Shown piece by piece: positions 10,203 through 21,040 of a stretch of 64,000 bases of DNA. Origin of the DNA: Geothrix sp. 21YS21S-4 (GTDB lineage Bacteria; Acidobacteriota; Holophagae; Holophagales; Holophagaceae); assembly GCF_030845995.1 (NCBI RefSeq), contig NZ_CP132719.1, forward strand, positions 620,001 through 684,000, read 5' to 3'. The first letter of the stretch is position 1, and each line of letters begins with the position of its first letter. A model generated the notes under the pieces. It did no database searches. It was given only the letters and a program-made list of their open reading frames with translations, and was not told the DNA's origin. Position numbers and translations under genes: made by a program.

Positions 10203-12772
10203 CGCATCCAAACATGGTTCGGAACCGGGTTCGGCCCCGGTGGCGCAGGGGTGTGCTGCCTCTGGCCCTGGTGGCGGGCTTCGCCCTGCCCCTCGCGGCC
10301 CAGGAGATCGAGCCGATCAGCCAGATCGAAGTGGTCGGCGCCCAGAAGCAGACGGCGGAGACGGTGATCTTCAAGTCGGGCGTGAAGGTGGGCGACGACC
10401 TGCGGAGCCTGGACTTCACGGCGGTGCTGGAGAAGTTGTGGGCCACCGGCGGATTCGACGACGTGAAGCTGGAGCTGGAGGACACCAAGGACGGCAAGAA
10501 GCTGGTGATCCGGATCCGCGAGCGGCCCCTCATCAAGGAAGTGGACTTCCGGGGTGGCACGGAGCTGGGCCTCACGAACATCAAGGACAAGGTGAAGGAG
10601 AAGAAGCTCACCATCAATCCGGACACGGTCTACGATCCGGAAGCGGCGCGGAAGATCAAGGACCTGATCGTGGATCAGGCCGGCGAGAAGGGCTTCCGCA
10701 ATCCCGTGGTGGACATCACTCTGGAGCCCATGAGCCCCGGCGTGGCGCGCTTGGTCTTCGAGATCAAGGAGGGCGGCAAGGCCCGGATCTACCGGGTGGA
10801 GTTCCGCGGGAACAAGGTGTTCTCCAGCCCCCAGCTCCGCAGCGTGATGAAGAAGACGCGCAAGCACTGGATGTTCAGCTGGCTCACCACGCACGACCTC
10901 CTGGTGGACAAGAACCTGGACGAGGACGTGGAGAACCTCAAGAAGGCCTACTGGCAGCGCGGCTACAAGGACGTCTTCATCGGAAAGCCCCTCATCGAGG
11001 TGGAGGACCGGACCACCGCCAAGCAGAAGCGGAAGAACGAGAAGCGCCTGCAGGAGGCCAAGTCCCCCAAGTACGACCTGCGGGCGACCCTCACCATCCC
11101 CATTCTGGAAGGCGAGCAGTTCTTCGAAGGCACCTTCAAGACGGAAGGCGGGAAGCTCTTCCACGAGCAGTTCTACCCCGCGAAGTACGCCGAGGTGAAG
11201 CGCGACAACCGCTCGTTCCTGCGGAAGTTCTTCAATATCCGGCCCTCCACCGAAGGCCCCAAGGCCGAGGCCAAGCCCGTGCCCTTCGACCTGGACGCGG
11301 TAAACCAGACCGTGGACAAGCTGAAGGAGGCCTACAGCAACCAGGCCTACATCATGTTCCGCGCGGAGAAGAAGCTCGACATCCGCGAGGAAGGCGGCGT
11401 CAAGAAGGTGGACACCACCCTCAAGTTGGACGAGGGCGAAGCCTACACCGTCCGCAGGATCGAGTTCGAGGGCAACCTCACCACCAAGGACAAGGTGCTC
11501 CGCCGCAGCATGCTCCTCCGTGAGGGTGACCCCTTCCGCACGGACATCTTCAAGGATTCGATCCTGGGCATCAGCCAGCTCAGCTTCTTCGACGTGAAGA
11601 ATTCGGAGCCCAAGGTGGACCTGGTGCCGGACAAGCCCCAGGTGGACGTGGTGGTCCGCGGCGAAGAGGCGGGTGTCAACGAGGTCCTGTTCCAGGGCGG
11701 CTACGGGTCGCTGTTCGGGTTCTCGCTGGGCGTCAGTTTCTCCACGCGCAACCTGGGCGGCGGCGGCGAGACGCTCTCCGTGAGCTACAACGGGGGCAAG
11801 TTCGCCAAGAGCGTGACGGTCGGCTTCACCGAGCCCTTCGTGTTCGACCTGCCGTACTCCTTCTCGACTTCGGTGTCGAACGGATCTGCGGACTACGACG
11901 CCTCCCGCGTGGGCGTGGCCAACGCCTACAAGCAGTTCACCCGCAGCCTGGGCCTGTCCGTGGGCGCCCGCCTCAGCAACTGGTTCCCCAATCAGCCGTG
12001 GGCCTTCTTCACCACCTATTCCACCGGCTACACCTTCCGCCTCATCCGCATCGAGGGCGGGCAGAACTACTATTTCCGCGACCTGGGCAACCAGCTCACG
12101 TCCACCTTCAGCCAGAGCCTGAGCTACAGCACCGTGAACCACCAGTTCAAGCCCACCCAGGGCACGCGGCTGGGCTTCGGACTGGAATATGGCGGCTGGC
12201 AGTTCGGCGGCGACCGGCCCTTCCTGCGCGCCAGCTGGGACTTCGCGAAGTACGCCAACATCGCGGACCGGCACATCTTCGCGATCAACATGAACTACGG
12301 CTACCTGCAGAACATGGGCCGCGAAGAACTCCCGCTCTACGACCTGTACCGGCCCGGCGGCGAGAACACCATCCGCGGCTACCGCTACGGCCAGGTGGGC
12401 AGCGTCCTGCTGGACAACAGCGGCTATCCCGTGGTGGTGGGCGGCAACAAGCAGTTCATCGCGAACCTCGAGTACCAGTTCAAGATCGCCGACCAGTTCC
12501 GCATCGTGGCCTTCTACGACGCGGGGAACGCCTGGGGCAGCGGCACGAAGGTCTTCAGCAAGGATCAGGTGACGTACACGCCGGTGGGCGGTAGCACCCA
12601 GGTCTCCTATACCAATCCCAGCCTGATCCGTTCCGCGGGTCTGGAGTTCCGCTTCTTCCTGCCCATCAGCCCGGCGCCCCTACGTCTGATCTGGGCCCGG
12701 AAGCTGAACCCCTATCCCTTCGATTCGGAGAGCCGCACGGACTTCCAGTTCTCCATCGGAACCACCTTCTGA
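10199..12772 (+). CDS. bamA: outer membrane protein assembly factor BamA
   Basis: 857 residues. After a signal peptide ending in PLAAQ (about residue 33) come five POTRA repeats, seen as successive beta-alpha-alpha-beta-beta blocks starting ISQIEVVGAQ. The Omp85 barrel fills the C-terminal 400 residues, contains the barrel lid motif IRGYRYGQVG and ends in a terminal Phe. POTRA 3-4 carries an unusually long Lys-rich insertion (about 275-370). It is the central insertase for outer-membrane barrels. The start overlaps the clpC stop, and a Skp-type chaperone follows 62 bases later, so unfoldase, insertase and chaperone form one expression unit. Confidence 0.95.
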
Positions 12773-12834
12773 TTTGAGGGCGGAAGGCCCAGGAGTCCCG
12801 CGCTACAATGGTTCCTTTCGTCCTGGAGCCCTTC

Positions 12835-13428
12835 ATGCGCCTGTTCGCCCCTACGATGGCCGCCCTCTGCCTGTCCTCCGCCCTCGCCGTGCCCGCGGCG
12901 GCGCAGGAGGCGCCCCGCTTTGCCTTCTTCAGCATCAACCAGCTGGTGCGGATCTCCAAAAAGGCCGGCGCCATTTTCTCTGAACTGGAAGTCACCGGAA
13001 AGAATCTGCAGGAGAAGCTCCAGGCCAAGGGCCAGGAACTGCAGACCCTCCAGCAGCAGCTGAATTCCCCCAGCCTCGACCCCGACAAGAAGGAGGCCCT
13101 GGCCAAGCGCTTCCGCGACCTGGAATTCGAGGCGAAGAAGATGCAGGAGGACAGCCAGCAGGAGTACCAGCGCGTGGAGAAGAAGGTGGGTGAGGCCATC
13201 ACCAAGCTGGCGGGCCCCATCGTCGAGCAGCTGGCCAAGGAGCAGAAGCTCCAGCTCGTGCTGTCCGACCAGGCGGTCCAGGTCCTTTCCTGGGGCGACC
13301 CCGAGTGGATGAAGACTTTCACCACGGAAGTGGCCACCCGCCTCGACGCCAGCGAGACGGGCGCCGCGGCCAAGCCGGCAGCCCCCAAGCCCGCCGCGCC
13401 GAAGCCGGCCGCGCCTCCCAAGAAGTAG
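12835..13428 (+). CDS. skp: Skp/OmpH-family periplasmic chaperone
   Basis: 197 residues from ATG 12835. It has a signal peptide (cleavage near VPAAAQ), then the OmpH layout: a beta strand RFAFFSINQL, a long charged coiled coil (about 45-125) and a return helix. The tail is a low-complexity repeat of AAPKP units (about 180-197) not typical of E. coli Skp, perhaps contacting peptidoglycan. An upstream ATG at 12808 is in frame but has no ribosome site; GGAG lies eight bases before 12835. It holds unfolded outer-membrane proteins on the way to BamA, encoded next door. Confidence 0.88.
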   Translation: MRLFAPTMAALCLSSALAVPAAAQEAPRFAFFSINQLVRISKKAGAIFSELEVTGKNLQEKLQAKGQELQTLQQQLNSPSLDPDKKEALAKRFRDLEFEAKKMQEDSQQEYQRVEKKVGEAITKLAGPIVEQLAKEQKLQLVLSDQAVQVLSWGDPEWMKTFTTEVATRLDASETGAAAKPAAPKPAAPKPAAPPKK

Positions 13429-13462
13429 GCCCGAGCGCCTCCGCGGCGCAGGGCCCTCGGCA

Positions 13463-14695
13463 ATGACCGCGACGCGACGGCTCCTCCTGCTGCTCACCGG
13501 GATCAACCTGGTGAACTACCTGGATCGCTACGTCGTGGCGGCGGTCCTGGAGCCCCTGGGCCGGGAGCTGCGGTTGTCGGACGCCGAACTGGGGCGGCTG
13601 ACCTTCGTCTTCATCGCGGTCTACATGTGCGCCGCGCCCCTGTTCGGCTACCTGGCCGACCGCTTCCACCGCCCCCGGCTCGTCGCCGGGGGCGTCGTGT
13701 TGTGGAGCCTCGCCACGGTGGGCGCCGCCTTTGTCCATAACTATCCGGCCCTGCTCGTCACCCGAGCGCTGGTGGGCGTGGGCGAAGCGGCCTACGCCAG
13801 CCTCGGCCCCGCCATGCTGGCGGACGGGTTTCCTGAATCGGCGCGCGCGAAGAGTTTCACGTGGTTCTACCTGGCCATTCCGGTGGGCAGCGCCTTCGGC
13901 TACGGGCTGGGCGGACTCGTGGCCGGCGCCTGGGGATGGCGGGCCTCCTTCCTGGTGGCGGGGCTTCCGGGGCTGGCTCTTGCTCTGTGGATGGCGTTCC
14001 AGCCCGATCCTGTGCGCGGCGGGATGGATGCCGTGCCGGATCAGGAGGCTGCGGCCCCCTACCTGCAGCGGCTGAGGCACCTGTTCCTCAATCGGGTGTG
14101 GCTCGCCTGCACGGCCAGCTACATCGCCTACACCTTCGCCATGGGTGCGCTCAGCACCTGGGCTCCCACCCTTCTCCAGCGCCGGTTCGGGGTTTCCACC
14201 GCCAGCGCGGGGATGGTGTTCGGGGGCCTGGCCGTGGTGACGGGCATCCTGGGCACCCTGCTCGGCGGCTGGCTCACCGATCGCTGGCAGCGGCGATGGC
14301 CGGATGCCGGGGCCTGGCTCTCCAGCGCGACGCTTCTGGCCGCGGCTCCCGCCGTGGCGTGGGGGCTGAAGAGCCCGGCTCTCGGCGCCGTCTACGCCCT
14401 GTTCTTCGTGGGCATGTTCCTGCTGTTCGTCAACACCAGTCCCGTGAACGCCCTCACGGTCAGCAGCCTGCCCGCGGGCATCCGCGCCACGGGTGTGGCC
14501 GTGAACGTCCTGCTGATCCACCTCCTGGGGGATGCCATCAGCCCCGAGCTGGTGGGCCGCCGGGCCGATGCTCTCCACGCGGCAGGGATGGCGGGAGGCG
14601 ACGCCCTGGCCCGCGCCCTGACCTGGGTGCTCCCGGCCATCGTGCTCAGCGGCGCGGCCCTGTGGTGGGCCCGGCGAGGCCCTTCCCGGGCCTGA
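13463..14695 (+). CDS. MFS transporter, Spinster-like
   Basis: 410 residues with 12 predicted helices. The loop-2 motif reads GYLADRFHRPR, and the N-terminus has NYLDRYVVAAVLEPL, the D-R-Y pattern of Spinster-type (sphingolipid/lysolipid transporter-like) MFS proteins. It lies 34 bases after the Skp gene and is likely cotranscribed with it. A lipid-like or organic-anion substrate is possible; sequence alone cannot decide. Confidence 0.85.
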   Translation: MTATRRLLLLLTGINLVNYLDRYVVAAVLEPLGRELRLSDAELGRLTFVFIAVYMCAAPLFGYLADRFHRPRLVAGGVVLWSLATVGAAFVHNYPALLVTRALVGVGEAAYASLGPAMLADGFPESARAKSFTWFYLAIPVGSAFGYGLGGLVAGAWGWRASFLVAGLPGLALALWMAFQPDPVRGGMDAVPDQEAAAPYLQRLRHLFLNRVWLACTASYIAYTFAMGALSTWAPTLLQRRFGVSTASAGMVFGGLAVVTGILGTLLGGWLTDRWQRRWPDAGAWLSSATLLAAAPAVAWGLKSPALGAVYALFFVGMFLLFVNTSPVNALTVSSLPAGIRATGVAVNVLLIHLLGDAISPELVGRRADALHAAGMAGGDALARALTWVLPAIVLSGAALWWARRGPSRA

Positions 14696-14702
14696 TGCCG
14701 CG

Positions 14703-14812
14703 TGCATTCAAAAAGATAAGGATCACCACCAAGGCACGAAGACACCAAGAAGGACTCGGTCCACTGGTGACGCGGTTCTTGGTGGTGAGCAGAAGACTTG
14801 GTTCTTGATCGC
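14703..14812. repeat. family A palindromic repeat, copy A1
   Basis: The left arm ATCACCACCAAGGCACGAAG continues with ACACCAAGAA; the right arm is TTCTTGGTGGTG. The outer edges TGCATTCAAAA on the left and CTTGATCGC on the right recur in A2 and A7. It starts seven bases after the MFS stop. Confidence 0.9.
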
Positions 14813-14832
14813 TTGAGGAGGCGGGCCGAATG

Positions 14833-14862
14833 AAAAGGGCGGGACCGAGGTCCCGCCCTTCT
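14833..14862 (-). terminator. terminator of the secreted lipase gene
   Basis: Inverted repeat AAGGGCGGGACC/GGTCCCGCCCTT (14835-14846 and 14849-14860), followed leftward by TTTTC. It sits 15 bases past the lipase stop. Confidence 0.85.
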
Positions 14863-14877
14863 GTCGTTCCCGCTCGG

Positions 14878-17361
14878 CTATCGGGCGGCGGGATAGCGGA
14901 TGGCCAGGCTTTCGGGACCGTAGAGGGCGGGGAGCACCATGGGAAGAAGATCCTCCTCAGTGACCTGGCGGTAGCCGTTGCCGGTCGCGGCTCCGTCCGC
15001 CACGACGCCGGCGGCCACCCAGATCGCCAACTGGCGCTGGGCCGCGGCGGTGTTCGCGGGCGTGGCCGTGTCCTGGAGAAGCAGGCCGTGGGCGGCTGCG
15101 GTGGCCGTGGTGCCGTACTGCATCACGCCCTGGGTGGGATTGGCGGTGCCGGTGGCCGTGGCCGCGGCCACGGGCGTCTTGAAGGCCGCGAACGTGGCGC
15201 CGTAGACGAAGGGAGCCGCCGGGGCCGTCTGGCCCGCGCGCAGGATCTGGGTGAACCCGCCGCTGACGTCGCCGCCCAGTTGGCCCTGGCGGCCGGCGAA
15301 GGCGTTGACGAAGTAGCGGCCGTTGGCGTTGGGGATCACGGTATCGCCCACCGCTTCCTGCACCAGGACGCGGCCCGCGAGGCGAGAGGCGGTCTGGCCG
15401 GACAGGGGCGTTCCCATGGTGGCGGGATCGACGGGATCGAGGACCGCCTGGGCCAGGGCGAAGAACTGGTAGTAGGCCGCGCTGCCCGTGGGCACGCCCG
15501 CGGCGGCGAGGCCGGAGTTCACCGTGGAGGCGAAGGCGGGGCTGTCCTTGAGGACCGTGGCCACGCGACCGCCCGGGACGCTCAGCAGGCCCTTCATGTT
15601 TCCGCCGCCGGTCTGGGAGCTGTTCCCCGCCAGGAAGTAGGCGCCCACGATGCTGCCGAGGCTCTGGCCCACGTACTGGGTGGCGCCCGCGGTGGCCAGG
15701 GGCTTGCCGGCGGTGGTGAAGGCGGCCTGCAGGCTGGTGGGATCGACGGTCGGCTGCTTGAGGATCCGCTCCAGGCGCCACAGGTTGAAGGCGCTGTTCT
15801 GGCCGTTGGTCCGGGCGGTGAGCATGGACGGCAGCATGAAGAAGTTGCTGGCCCAATCCCCTACGGGCTGGCTGTCGGCGAGGGCGCCGTGGCGCACCTG
15901 ATCGATGGCGATCACGGCGTAGCCCGCCGCACACAGGGTGTTGGCGAGGCCGAGCACCTGTTCCTTCTGGCCGCCGATCCCGTGCATGAAGACGGCGACG
16001 GGATAGGAGCCGCCTGCGGGCGCGGCCTTGGGGGCCAGGGCGATGAAGGGCACGGTGCGGGTGGTGTGGTAGAACCCGCGCAGCTTGCCGGTGGCGTTCC
16101 GCGCGGCCTGCAGGACGCCGCTGCCGGGAACGGTGGCGGTGCCGGGGTTGTAGACGCCCGTCACCGACGTGAGGTTGCCGCTGATGCTGGCGTTCTGCTT
16201 GACGGTATAGGGATCGAGCTGGAGGTTGGCGCTCTCGAAGGCGCCCGTAGCGACCAGTCCGATGGCGCTGTTGGGGGCGGTGGCCAGGCCAGCGACGCTG
16301 TAGAACGCGGCCACGGAACCCGGAGAGGCGGCCTCACTGGCCTGGACGGTGAACGAGCTGGCGGCATTGCTCCAGGCGCGGCTCTCGGAGGTGCTGAAGT
16401 CCACGGTGGAAGGCACGGCGGCGTTGTTGGCCCACGCCCACAGCGCCATCTCCACGGGGATGCGGGTGGCGGGAGTCGCAATGGGATCGGGCGGGATGTA
16501 GCCGGCACCGGTGGTGATGAAGCGGCCCATCAGGGCGATGTCGGTACGGGAGGACACGGTGGTGGTGGCGCTGGCGGCGATGAGGTCGTTCATCACCTTG
16601 GCGTAGCCGGAAAGTTGGATGTTGCTTCCGCCGGCAACCAGGGCGTTGGCGCGCACCGGCTCCAGCGCGGCGAAGGAGGTGGTCAGGGCGGTGGTGGACT
16701 TCAGGGCCTCGAAGTAGGGCGAGGCGCTCACGGACTTGCCGTCGGGATCCTTCACGCGGTTGGTCACGACGTACAGGTAGCGGCTGCCCGGGAGCAGCGG
16801 CACCTTCGGCATGGCGTAGACGCCGGTTCCGCCGGCGGCGAGGGTGAAGGCGCTGAAGTCGAACAGCCCCGAGATGTCCACGAAGCCCAGGGCGTTGTTC
16901 TCGGTGCTGGAGGGGTTGGTGGGCGCGTCCGGCACCACCTGGAATATCTTGATGTTGGCACCCGTGACGGTGGTCGTGTCCACGCTGCCGCTGAAGCCGA
17001 TGTAGATGGGCGCGTTCACGCCGGCGACGGCGTGCGTGTTGCCCATCTCCTGCAGGTTGACGTAGGCCAGGGCCTTGTCGGGAGTGAGGGGCAGGCCGGG
17101 GGTGAGGTTGAGGGTGCCGGCGGCGGGCGTGGCCGTGGCGGTGAAGGTGACACTGGTCGTGGCGGCGGTCAGGAGCACGTTCGGAAGGGGCACCGCGCCC
17201 GCGGCCGGATCGAAGGTCGCGGTGGTCGCGCTGGGCGTGAGGGCGGTTCCCGCGACGATGGTGGGAGCCTTGGAATCGCCGCCGCCGCCGCAGGCCAGGA
17301 GCGCCAGCAGCGAGGCGCCGAGAACCGTCGGTGGGACCGCTCGGGTCAAGCGTGGATGCAT
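14878..17361 (-). CDS. secreted lipoprotein lipase/esterase, VolA (Pla-1/cef) family
   Basis: 827 residues. A lipoprotein signal ends in LLALLAC (Cys24), followed by a Gly-rich tether. The N-terminal half is beta-rich, Ala/Thr-rich and Ig-like, as in bacterial virulence-factor lipase N-terminal domains. The C-terminal half is an alpha/beta hydrolase with oxyanion region [13 protein letters not shown] and nucleophile elbow GQSLGS. It is expected at the cell surface or outer membrane, splitting lipids or lysophospholipids. The start has GAGGTGAT upstream. It is monocistronic, with its own terminator. Confidence 0.85.
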   Translation of the reverse strand: MHPRLTRAVPPTVLGASLLALLACGGGGDSKAPTIVAGTALTPSATTATFDPAAGAVPLPNVLLTAATTSVTFTATATPAAGTLNLTPGLPLTPDKALAYVNLQEMGNTHAVAGVNAPIYIGFSGSVDTTTVTGANIKIFQVVPDAPTNPSSTENNALGFVDISGLFDFSAFTLAAGGTGVYAMPKVPLLPGSRYLYVVTNRVKDPDGKSVSASPYFEALKSTTALTTSFAALEPVRANALVAGGSNIQLSGYAKVMNDLIAASATTTVSSRTDIALMGRFITTGAGYIPPDPIATPATRIPVEMALWAWANNAAVPSTVDFSTSESRAWSNAASSFTVQASEAASPGSVAAFYSVAGLATAPNSAIGLVATGAFESANLQLDPYTVKQNASISGNLTSVTGVYNPGTATVPGSGVLQAARNATGKLRGFYHTTRTVPFIALAPKAAPAGGSYPVAVFMHGIGGQKEQVLGLANTLCAAGYAVIAIDQVRHGALADSQPVGDWASNFFMLPSMLTARTNGQNSAFNLWRLERILKQPTVDPTSLQAAFTTAGKPLATAGATQYVGQSLGSIVGAYFLAGNSSQTGGGNMKGLLSVPGGRVATVLKDSPAFASTVNSGLAAAGVPTGSAAYYQFFALAQAVLDPVDPATMGTPLSGQTASRLAGRVLVQEAVGDTVIPNANGRYFVNAFAGRQGQLGGDVSGGFTQILRAGQTAPAAPFVYGATFAAFKTPVAAATATGTANPTQGVMQYGTTATAAAHGLLLQDTATPANTAAAQRQLAIWVAAGVVADGAATGNGYRQVTEEDLLPMVLPALYGPESLAIRYPAAR

Positions 17362-17440
17362 CGCATCACCTCATGGTGGGAGTGGGAAGAAACGGAGGAA
17401 GGTCCCAAGACGATAGGCGGCCCCGCGACGAATTGCCATA

Positions 17441-17470
17441 TAAAAGCGAAGGGCCCCTTGCGGGGCCCCT
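17441..17470 (-). terminator. terminator after coiled-coil lipoprotein gene
   Basis: GGGCCCC-TTGC-GGGGCCC (17451-17468), followed leftward by TTCGCTTTTAT, 17 bases beyond the stop. Confidence 0.8.
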
Positions 17471-17486
17471 CCAGGCGCGTGAATGC

Positions 17487-18632
17487 TCATTCCGCGACGG
17501 CAAAGACGACCTTGTCGTTCTTAAAACGGCTGACCGTGATGAGCTCGATCGTGGCCGTCGTGCGGTCCTCGCTGAGGGTCAGTTTGTAGTGCTCATCCTT
17601 GATGTAGGACCCGGGCACGACGTTCACTTTCCCGATCTTCTTCAGGCCCAGGTCGGCGGCCCGGATGGTGATGGTCTTGCCGGAACGGAGGTCGAGGCTC
17701 TGCGTGAACACCTCGTCGCGCCAGTTCTTGCCCGCGCGGTCCTTGGCGAAGACGGGGATCTCGATGACGCCTTCGGTCTTGAGGGCGTCGCGCTTCCCGA
17801 CCACGTAGTGCAGCGAGTTCAGCTTGGCGAGCTGGCCGGCGTTGTCGGTCTGGAGCTTGGTGCGCTCTTCGATGAGGTTGGCCCGCTCGGTGCGGAGGCC
17901 GGCGATCTCCTCCTCGATCTCCCGCTTGCGGTTCTCCAGCACGCCGATGTCCTCCTGCAGCTTCTCGTTCTGGGCCACGGCCTCGTCCCGCTCGCCTTCG
18001 ACCTTCTCGCGTTCCTGGCGGACCAGGTCATTGGGGGTGATCTTTGCGCGGCCCTGGGAGACCCACGTGCCGTAGGAACCGTTGGCGTAGAAGTGGTAGA
18101 CCTCGAAGCCGGGCGCCAGCTTGTCCATGATGGCGACGCGGCTCACCAGCTTGCGGGCTTCGGCTTCGGCCACGCCCTTCTTCCGCAGGAAGCGGATGGC
18201 CATCCCGTAGTGGCTGTCATTGGGCCGGGCGACGTCGGGCTTGGGAAGGTCGGCCTTGAGCTTGTTCAGGCGGGCGTTGACCTCCTGGATCTCCTTGTCC
18301 TTGTCCAGCACCTCCTGGAGGAGGGCCTGGTAGGAGCTGTTCTTCTCATTCTTGATGCGCTCCTCCAGCGCCTTCTTCTGCTCGTCGGTGAGCTGGAGCG
18401 TCTCGGCGTTGGGACGGATGTCGTTCACCCCCGCCTGGGCCAGCTTCTTCTGCTGGTCGGCGCCGGCCTGGTTGAGCTGCTGCCCGGCCTTGTCGGCTTC
18501 GGCGGCCTTCTCGGTCAGCTCGCGGATCTGCGGGTCCTCCCGCTTGCAGGCGGTGGAGACCGTCAGGAGGGAAGAGGCCGTCAGGGCCAACGCGAGGGCC
18601 AGCGGCGAAGTCGGACGGCGGAAAAAACTCAT
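17487..18632 (-). CDS. predicted coiled-coil lipoprotein of unknown function
   Basis: 381 residues from ATG 18632, chosen because GGAGG lies six bases upstream and a lipoprotein signal follows at once (Cys29 in VSTAC-K-R-E). The mature protein has helical, Gln/Lys/Glu-rich segments (about 32-130), a middle block around [19 protein letters not shown], a long coiled coil (about 200-260) and a beta-rich C-terminal domain of about 110 residues. I do not recognise the family. A candidate promoter TTGTCC-17-TAAGGT lies about 80 bases upstream. Periplasmic-side structural or sensing roles are guesses. Confidence 0.85.
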   Translation of the reverse strand: MSFFRRPTSPLALALALTASSLLTVSTACKREDPQIRELTEKAAEADKAGQQLNQAGADQQKKLAQAGVNDIRPNAETLQLTDEQKKALEERIKNEKNSSYQALLQEVLDKDKEIQEVNARLNKLKADLPKPDVARPNDSHYGMAIRFLRKKGVAEAEARKLVSRVAIMDKLAPGFEVYHFYANGSYGTWVSQGRAKITPNDLVRQEREKVEGERDEAVAQNEKLQEDIGVLENRKREIEEEIAGLRTERANLIEERTKLQTDNAGQLAKLNSLHYVVGKRDALKTEGVIEIPVFAKDRAGKNWRDEVFTQSLDLRSGKTITIRAADLGLKKIGKVNVVPGSYIKDEHYKLTLSEDRTTATIELITVSRFKNDKVVFAVAE

Positions 18633-18818
18633 GGGTTCCTCCATGGTGGACGTCGGGAATGTCGCTTCGGGGAACAGGGAACTCCCCACCTTAGACCTCA
18701 GGCTAAGGCAGGACAAGGATCTGCGCGTCATCCGAAAGGTGTAGGAGCGGCGATCCCCGCGATATACTCACCGTTCCCTCCGGACGGGACGTCCTGGCGG
18801 GAGGCTGAGGAGTCCTGC

Positions 18819-19961
18819 ATGGCCACCCAGGGGCGTCACCTGTTCACTTCCGAGAGCGTCACTGAAGGCCACCCGGACAAGATGGCGGACCAGATCTCCG
18901 ACGCGGTCCTCGACGCGGCCCTCAAGGACGATCCCCGCAGCCGCGTGGCCTGCGAGACCCTCCTGACCACGGGCCTGGTGCTGGTGGCGGGCGAGATCAC
19001 CACCGAGACCTACATCCCCGTGGCCTCGCTGGTCCGGGAGGTGGTGAAGGACATCGGCTACGACCACCACATCAAGGGCTTCGACTACAACACCTGCGCG
19101 GTGATGGTGACCATCGACCAGCAGAGCCCCGACATCGCCATGGGCGTGGACACCGGCGGCGCCGGCGACCAGGGCCTGATGTTCGGCTACGCCTGCCGCG
19201 AGACGCCGGAACTGATGCCCGCGCCGGTCCACTTCAGCCACCTGCTCACCCGCAAGCTCGCCGGCGTCCGCAAGAGCGGCCAGCTTCCCTGGCTGCGCCC
19301 CGACGGCAAGTCCCAGGTGACGGTGGAATTCGAGGGCGACCAGGTGCGGCGCATCCACACGGTGGTCATCTCCACCCAGCACGACGAGCACCTCACCCAG
19401 AACGCCATCCGCGACGCCGTGCTCGAAGAGGTCATCAAGGCGGCGCTGCCCGCGGAGCTGCTGGACGACCGCACGGTCTACCATGTGAATCCCACCGGCC
19501 GGTTCGTGGTGGGCGGTCCCATGGGCGACACGGGTCTGACGGGCCGCAAGATCATCGTCGACACCTACGGTGGCAGCGGCCACCACGGCGGCGGCGCCTT
19601 CTCCGGCAAGGATCCCAGCAAGGTGGACCGCAGCGCCGCCTACATGGGCCGCTACATCGCCAAGAACATCGTGGCCGCGGGCCTCGCTGACCGCTGCGAG
19701 ATCCAGCTGGCCTACGCGATCGGGGTGGCCGAGCCCGTCTCCATCGCCGTGGACACCTTCGGCACCGGCCAGGTTTCCGACGAGGCCATCGTCCGCGCGG
19801 TCCGCGAGGTGTTCAGCTGCACGCCCAAGGCCATGATCGAGGCTCTGGACCTGCGCCGGCCCATCTACCGCGCCACCGCCGCCTACGGCCACTTCGGCCG
19901 GCCCGAGTTCAGCTGGGAGAACACGGACAAAGTGGACGCCCTGCGCGCCGGAGCGAAGTAG
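18819..19961 (+). CDS. metK: S-adenosylmethionine synthetase
   Basis: 380 residues, full length. It makes SAM from methionine and ATP. GHPDK (17-21), [31 protein letters not shown] and the central [15 protein letters not shown] are the family signatures. ATG 18819 has GAGGAG eight to nine bases upstream. A TATACT -10 box lies at 18763-18768. I looked for a SAM riboswitch in the 50-base leader and saw none. Confidence 0.97.
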   Translation: MATQGRHLFTSESVTEGHPDKMADQISDAVLDAALKDDPRSRVACETLLTTGLVLVAGEITTETYIPVASLVREVVKDIGYDHHIKGFDYNTCAVMVTIDQQSPDIAMGVDTGGAGDQGLMFGYACRETPELMPAPVHFSHLLTRKLAGVRKSGQLPWLRPDGKSQVTVEFEGDQVRRIHTVVISTQHDEHLTQNAIRDAVLEEVIKAALPAELLDDRTVYHVNPTGRFVVGGPMGDTGLTGRKIIVDTYGGSGHHGGGAFSGKDPSKVDRSAAYMGRYIAKNIVAAGLADRCEIQLAYAIGVAEPVSIAVDTFGTGQVSDEAIVRAVREVFSCTPKAMIEALDLRRPIYRATAAYGHFGRPEFSWENTDKVDALRAGAK

Positions 19962-19975
19962 GCTTCATTCCGCTT

Positions 19976-20096
19976 TGCATTCCAAAAGATAAAGGATCAC
20001 CACCAAGGCGCCAAGGACACCAAGAACCGCATCCGCCGTGGATGGAGCTTTTCTTGGTGCCTTGGTGGTGAAAAGAGAATCTTGGATCTTGAGCGC
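19976..20096. repeat. family A palindromic repeat, copy A2
   Basis: Edges TGCATTCCAAAAGAT and CTTGAGCGC as in A1. The left arm is CACCACCAAGGCGCCAAGG plus ACACCAAGAA; the right arm is TTCTTGGTGCCTTGGTGGTG. It fills the gap between the convergent metK and GGDEF genes. Confidence 0.92.
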
Positions 20097-20116
20097 ACCT
20101 GGGTATAAGGCGCGAG

Positions 20117-21040
20117 CTACTTCTCCGCCACTTCCACCCGGTTCCGTCCGCCCTGTTTGGCGCGGTAGAGGGCTTCGTCGGCGTGCTTGAGAAGTTCCTC
20201 GGCGTCGGGCATCTCCCCTTGGCCGTCGCGGGCGGCGAGGCCCATGCTGGCGGTCTTGCGGATGGTGATCCCGTCGACGGTGTGCTCCATCTCGGCGAAC
20301 TTCTCCCGCAGGTTCTCGGCGACCTGGAGGGCCGCGGGAATGTCGGTGTGCGGCAGGACCAGGGTCAACTCCTCCCCGCCGTAGCGGGCGGCGAGGTCCG
20401 TCGCCCGCAGGCTGGCCTTCAGCATGGCGCCGATGTTCCGCAGTACCTCGTCCCCCATGGCGTGGCCGTGGGTGTCGTTCACCTGCTTGAAGTGGTCGAT
20501 GTCGATCATCACCACGGTGAGCGGGGTCTTGTAGCGCCGGGCCCGCTGGACCTCCTCCTCGAGGCGCGCCATCAGGCGGCGGCGGTTGGCCAGCCCCGTG
20601 AGCGCGTCGGTGACGGACAGGGCCTCCAGCTGGGCGTTCTTCTCCCGCAGCTCGTCCTGGAGCAGCTTCAGCTTGGTGTGGATCCGGACCCGGGCCAGCA
20701 GCTCCTTCTCGTGGAAGGGCTTGGTGACGTAGTCGGAGGCGCCGCGCTCCAGGATCTCCGCCTTGCGGTCCAGGTCGTCCTCGGCGGTGAGGATGATCAC
20801 CGGAATCTGCGCCAGCTCCTTGCGGCTGGCCTTGAGCCCCAGGAACTTCAGCCCGTCGAAGCCGGGCATCACGAGGTCGCACAGGACGAGGTCCGGGGGC
20901 GTCTCCATGATCGTCTTGAACGCGGTCAGCCCGTCCGCGGCTTCCATGAAGTGGGTGAAGCCGCCGTCCTTCATGAGGACCGCCTTGATCTCGCTCCGGA
21001 TCATGGTGTTGTCGTCGACGATGAGGATGCGGCCCGCCAT
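20117..21040 (-). CDS. response-regulator diguanylate cyclase (REC-GGDEF)
   Basis: 307 residues. The REC domain (1-120) begins ILIVDDN and has phospho-acceptor Asp in LVLCDLVMPG. The GGDEF domain (about 145-305) has the active-site loop RYGGEEL and the inhibitory I-site RATD five residues before it, so it should make cyclic di-GMP and be product-inhibited. It is cytosolic. The ATG overlaps the TAA of the upstream hydrolase by one base. It is the fourth and last gene of a signalling operon whose first gene is an HD-GYP protein predicted to degrade the same messenger. Confidence 0.93.
   Translation of the reverse strand: MAGRILIVDDNTMIRSEIKAVLMKDGGFTHFMEAADGLTAFKTIMETPPDLVLCDLVMPGFDGLKFLGLKASRKELAQIPVIILTAEDDLDRKAEILERGASDYVTKPFHEKELLARVRIHTKLKLLQDELREKNAQLEALSVTDALTGLANRRRLMARLEEEVQRARRYKTPLTVVMIDIDHFKQVNDTHGHAMGDEVLRNIGAMLKASLRATDLAARYGGEELTLVLPHTDIPAALQVAENLREKFAEMEHTVDGITIRKTASMGLAARDGQGEMPDAEELLKHADEALYRAKQGGRNRVEVAEK

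Noticed and set aside
14830..17589. Very long plus-strand open frame opposite the lipase gene
   Set aside because: Gly/Arg/His-rich, no ribosome site or domain; it exists because high-GC codon bias removes stops from the antisense frame. Many similar long frames oppose clpC, bamA, clpB, M13, mutS and topA.
18763..18818. SAM riboswitch before metK
   Set aside because: The leader is only about 50 bases and has none of the conserved SAM-I, SAM-II or SAM-IV helices I could recognise.
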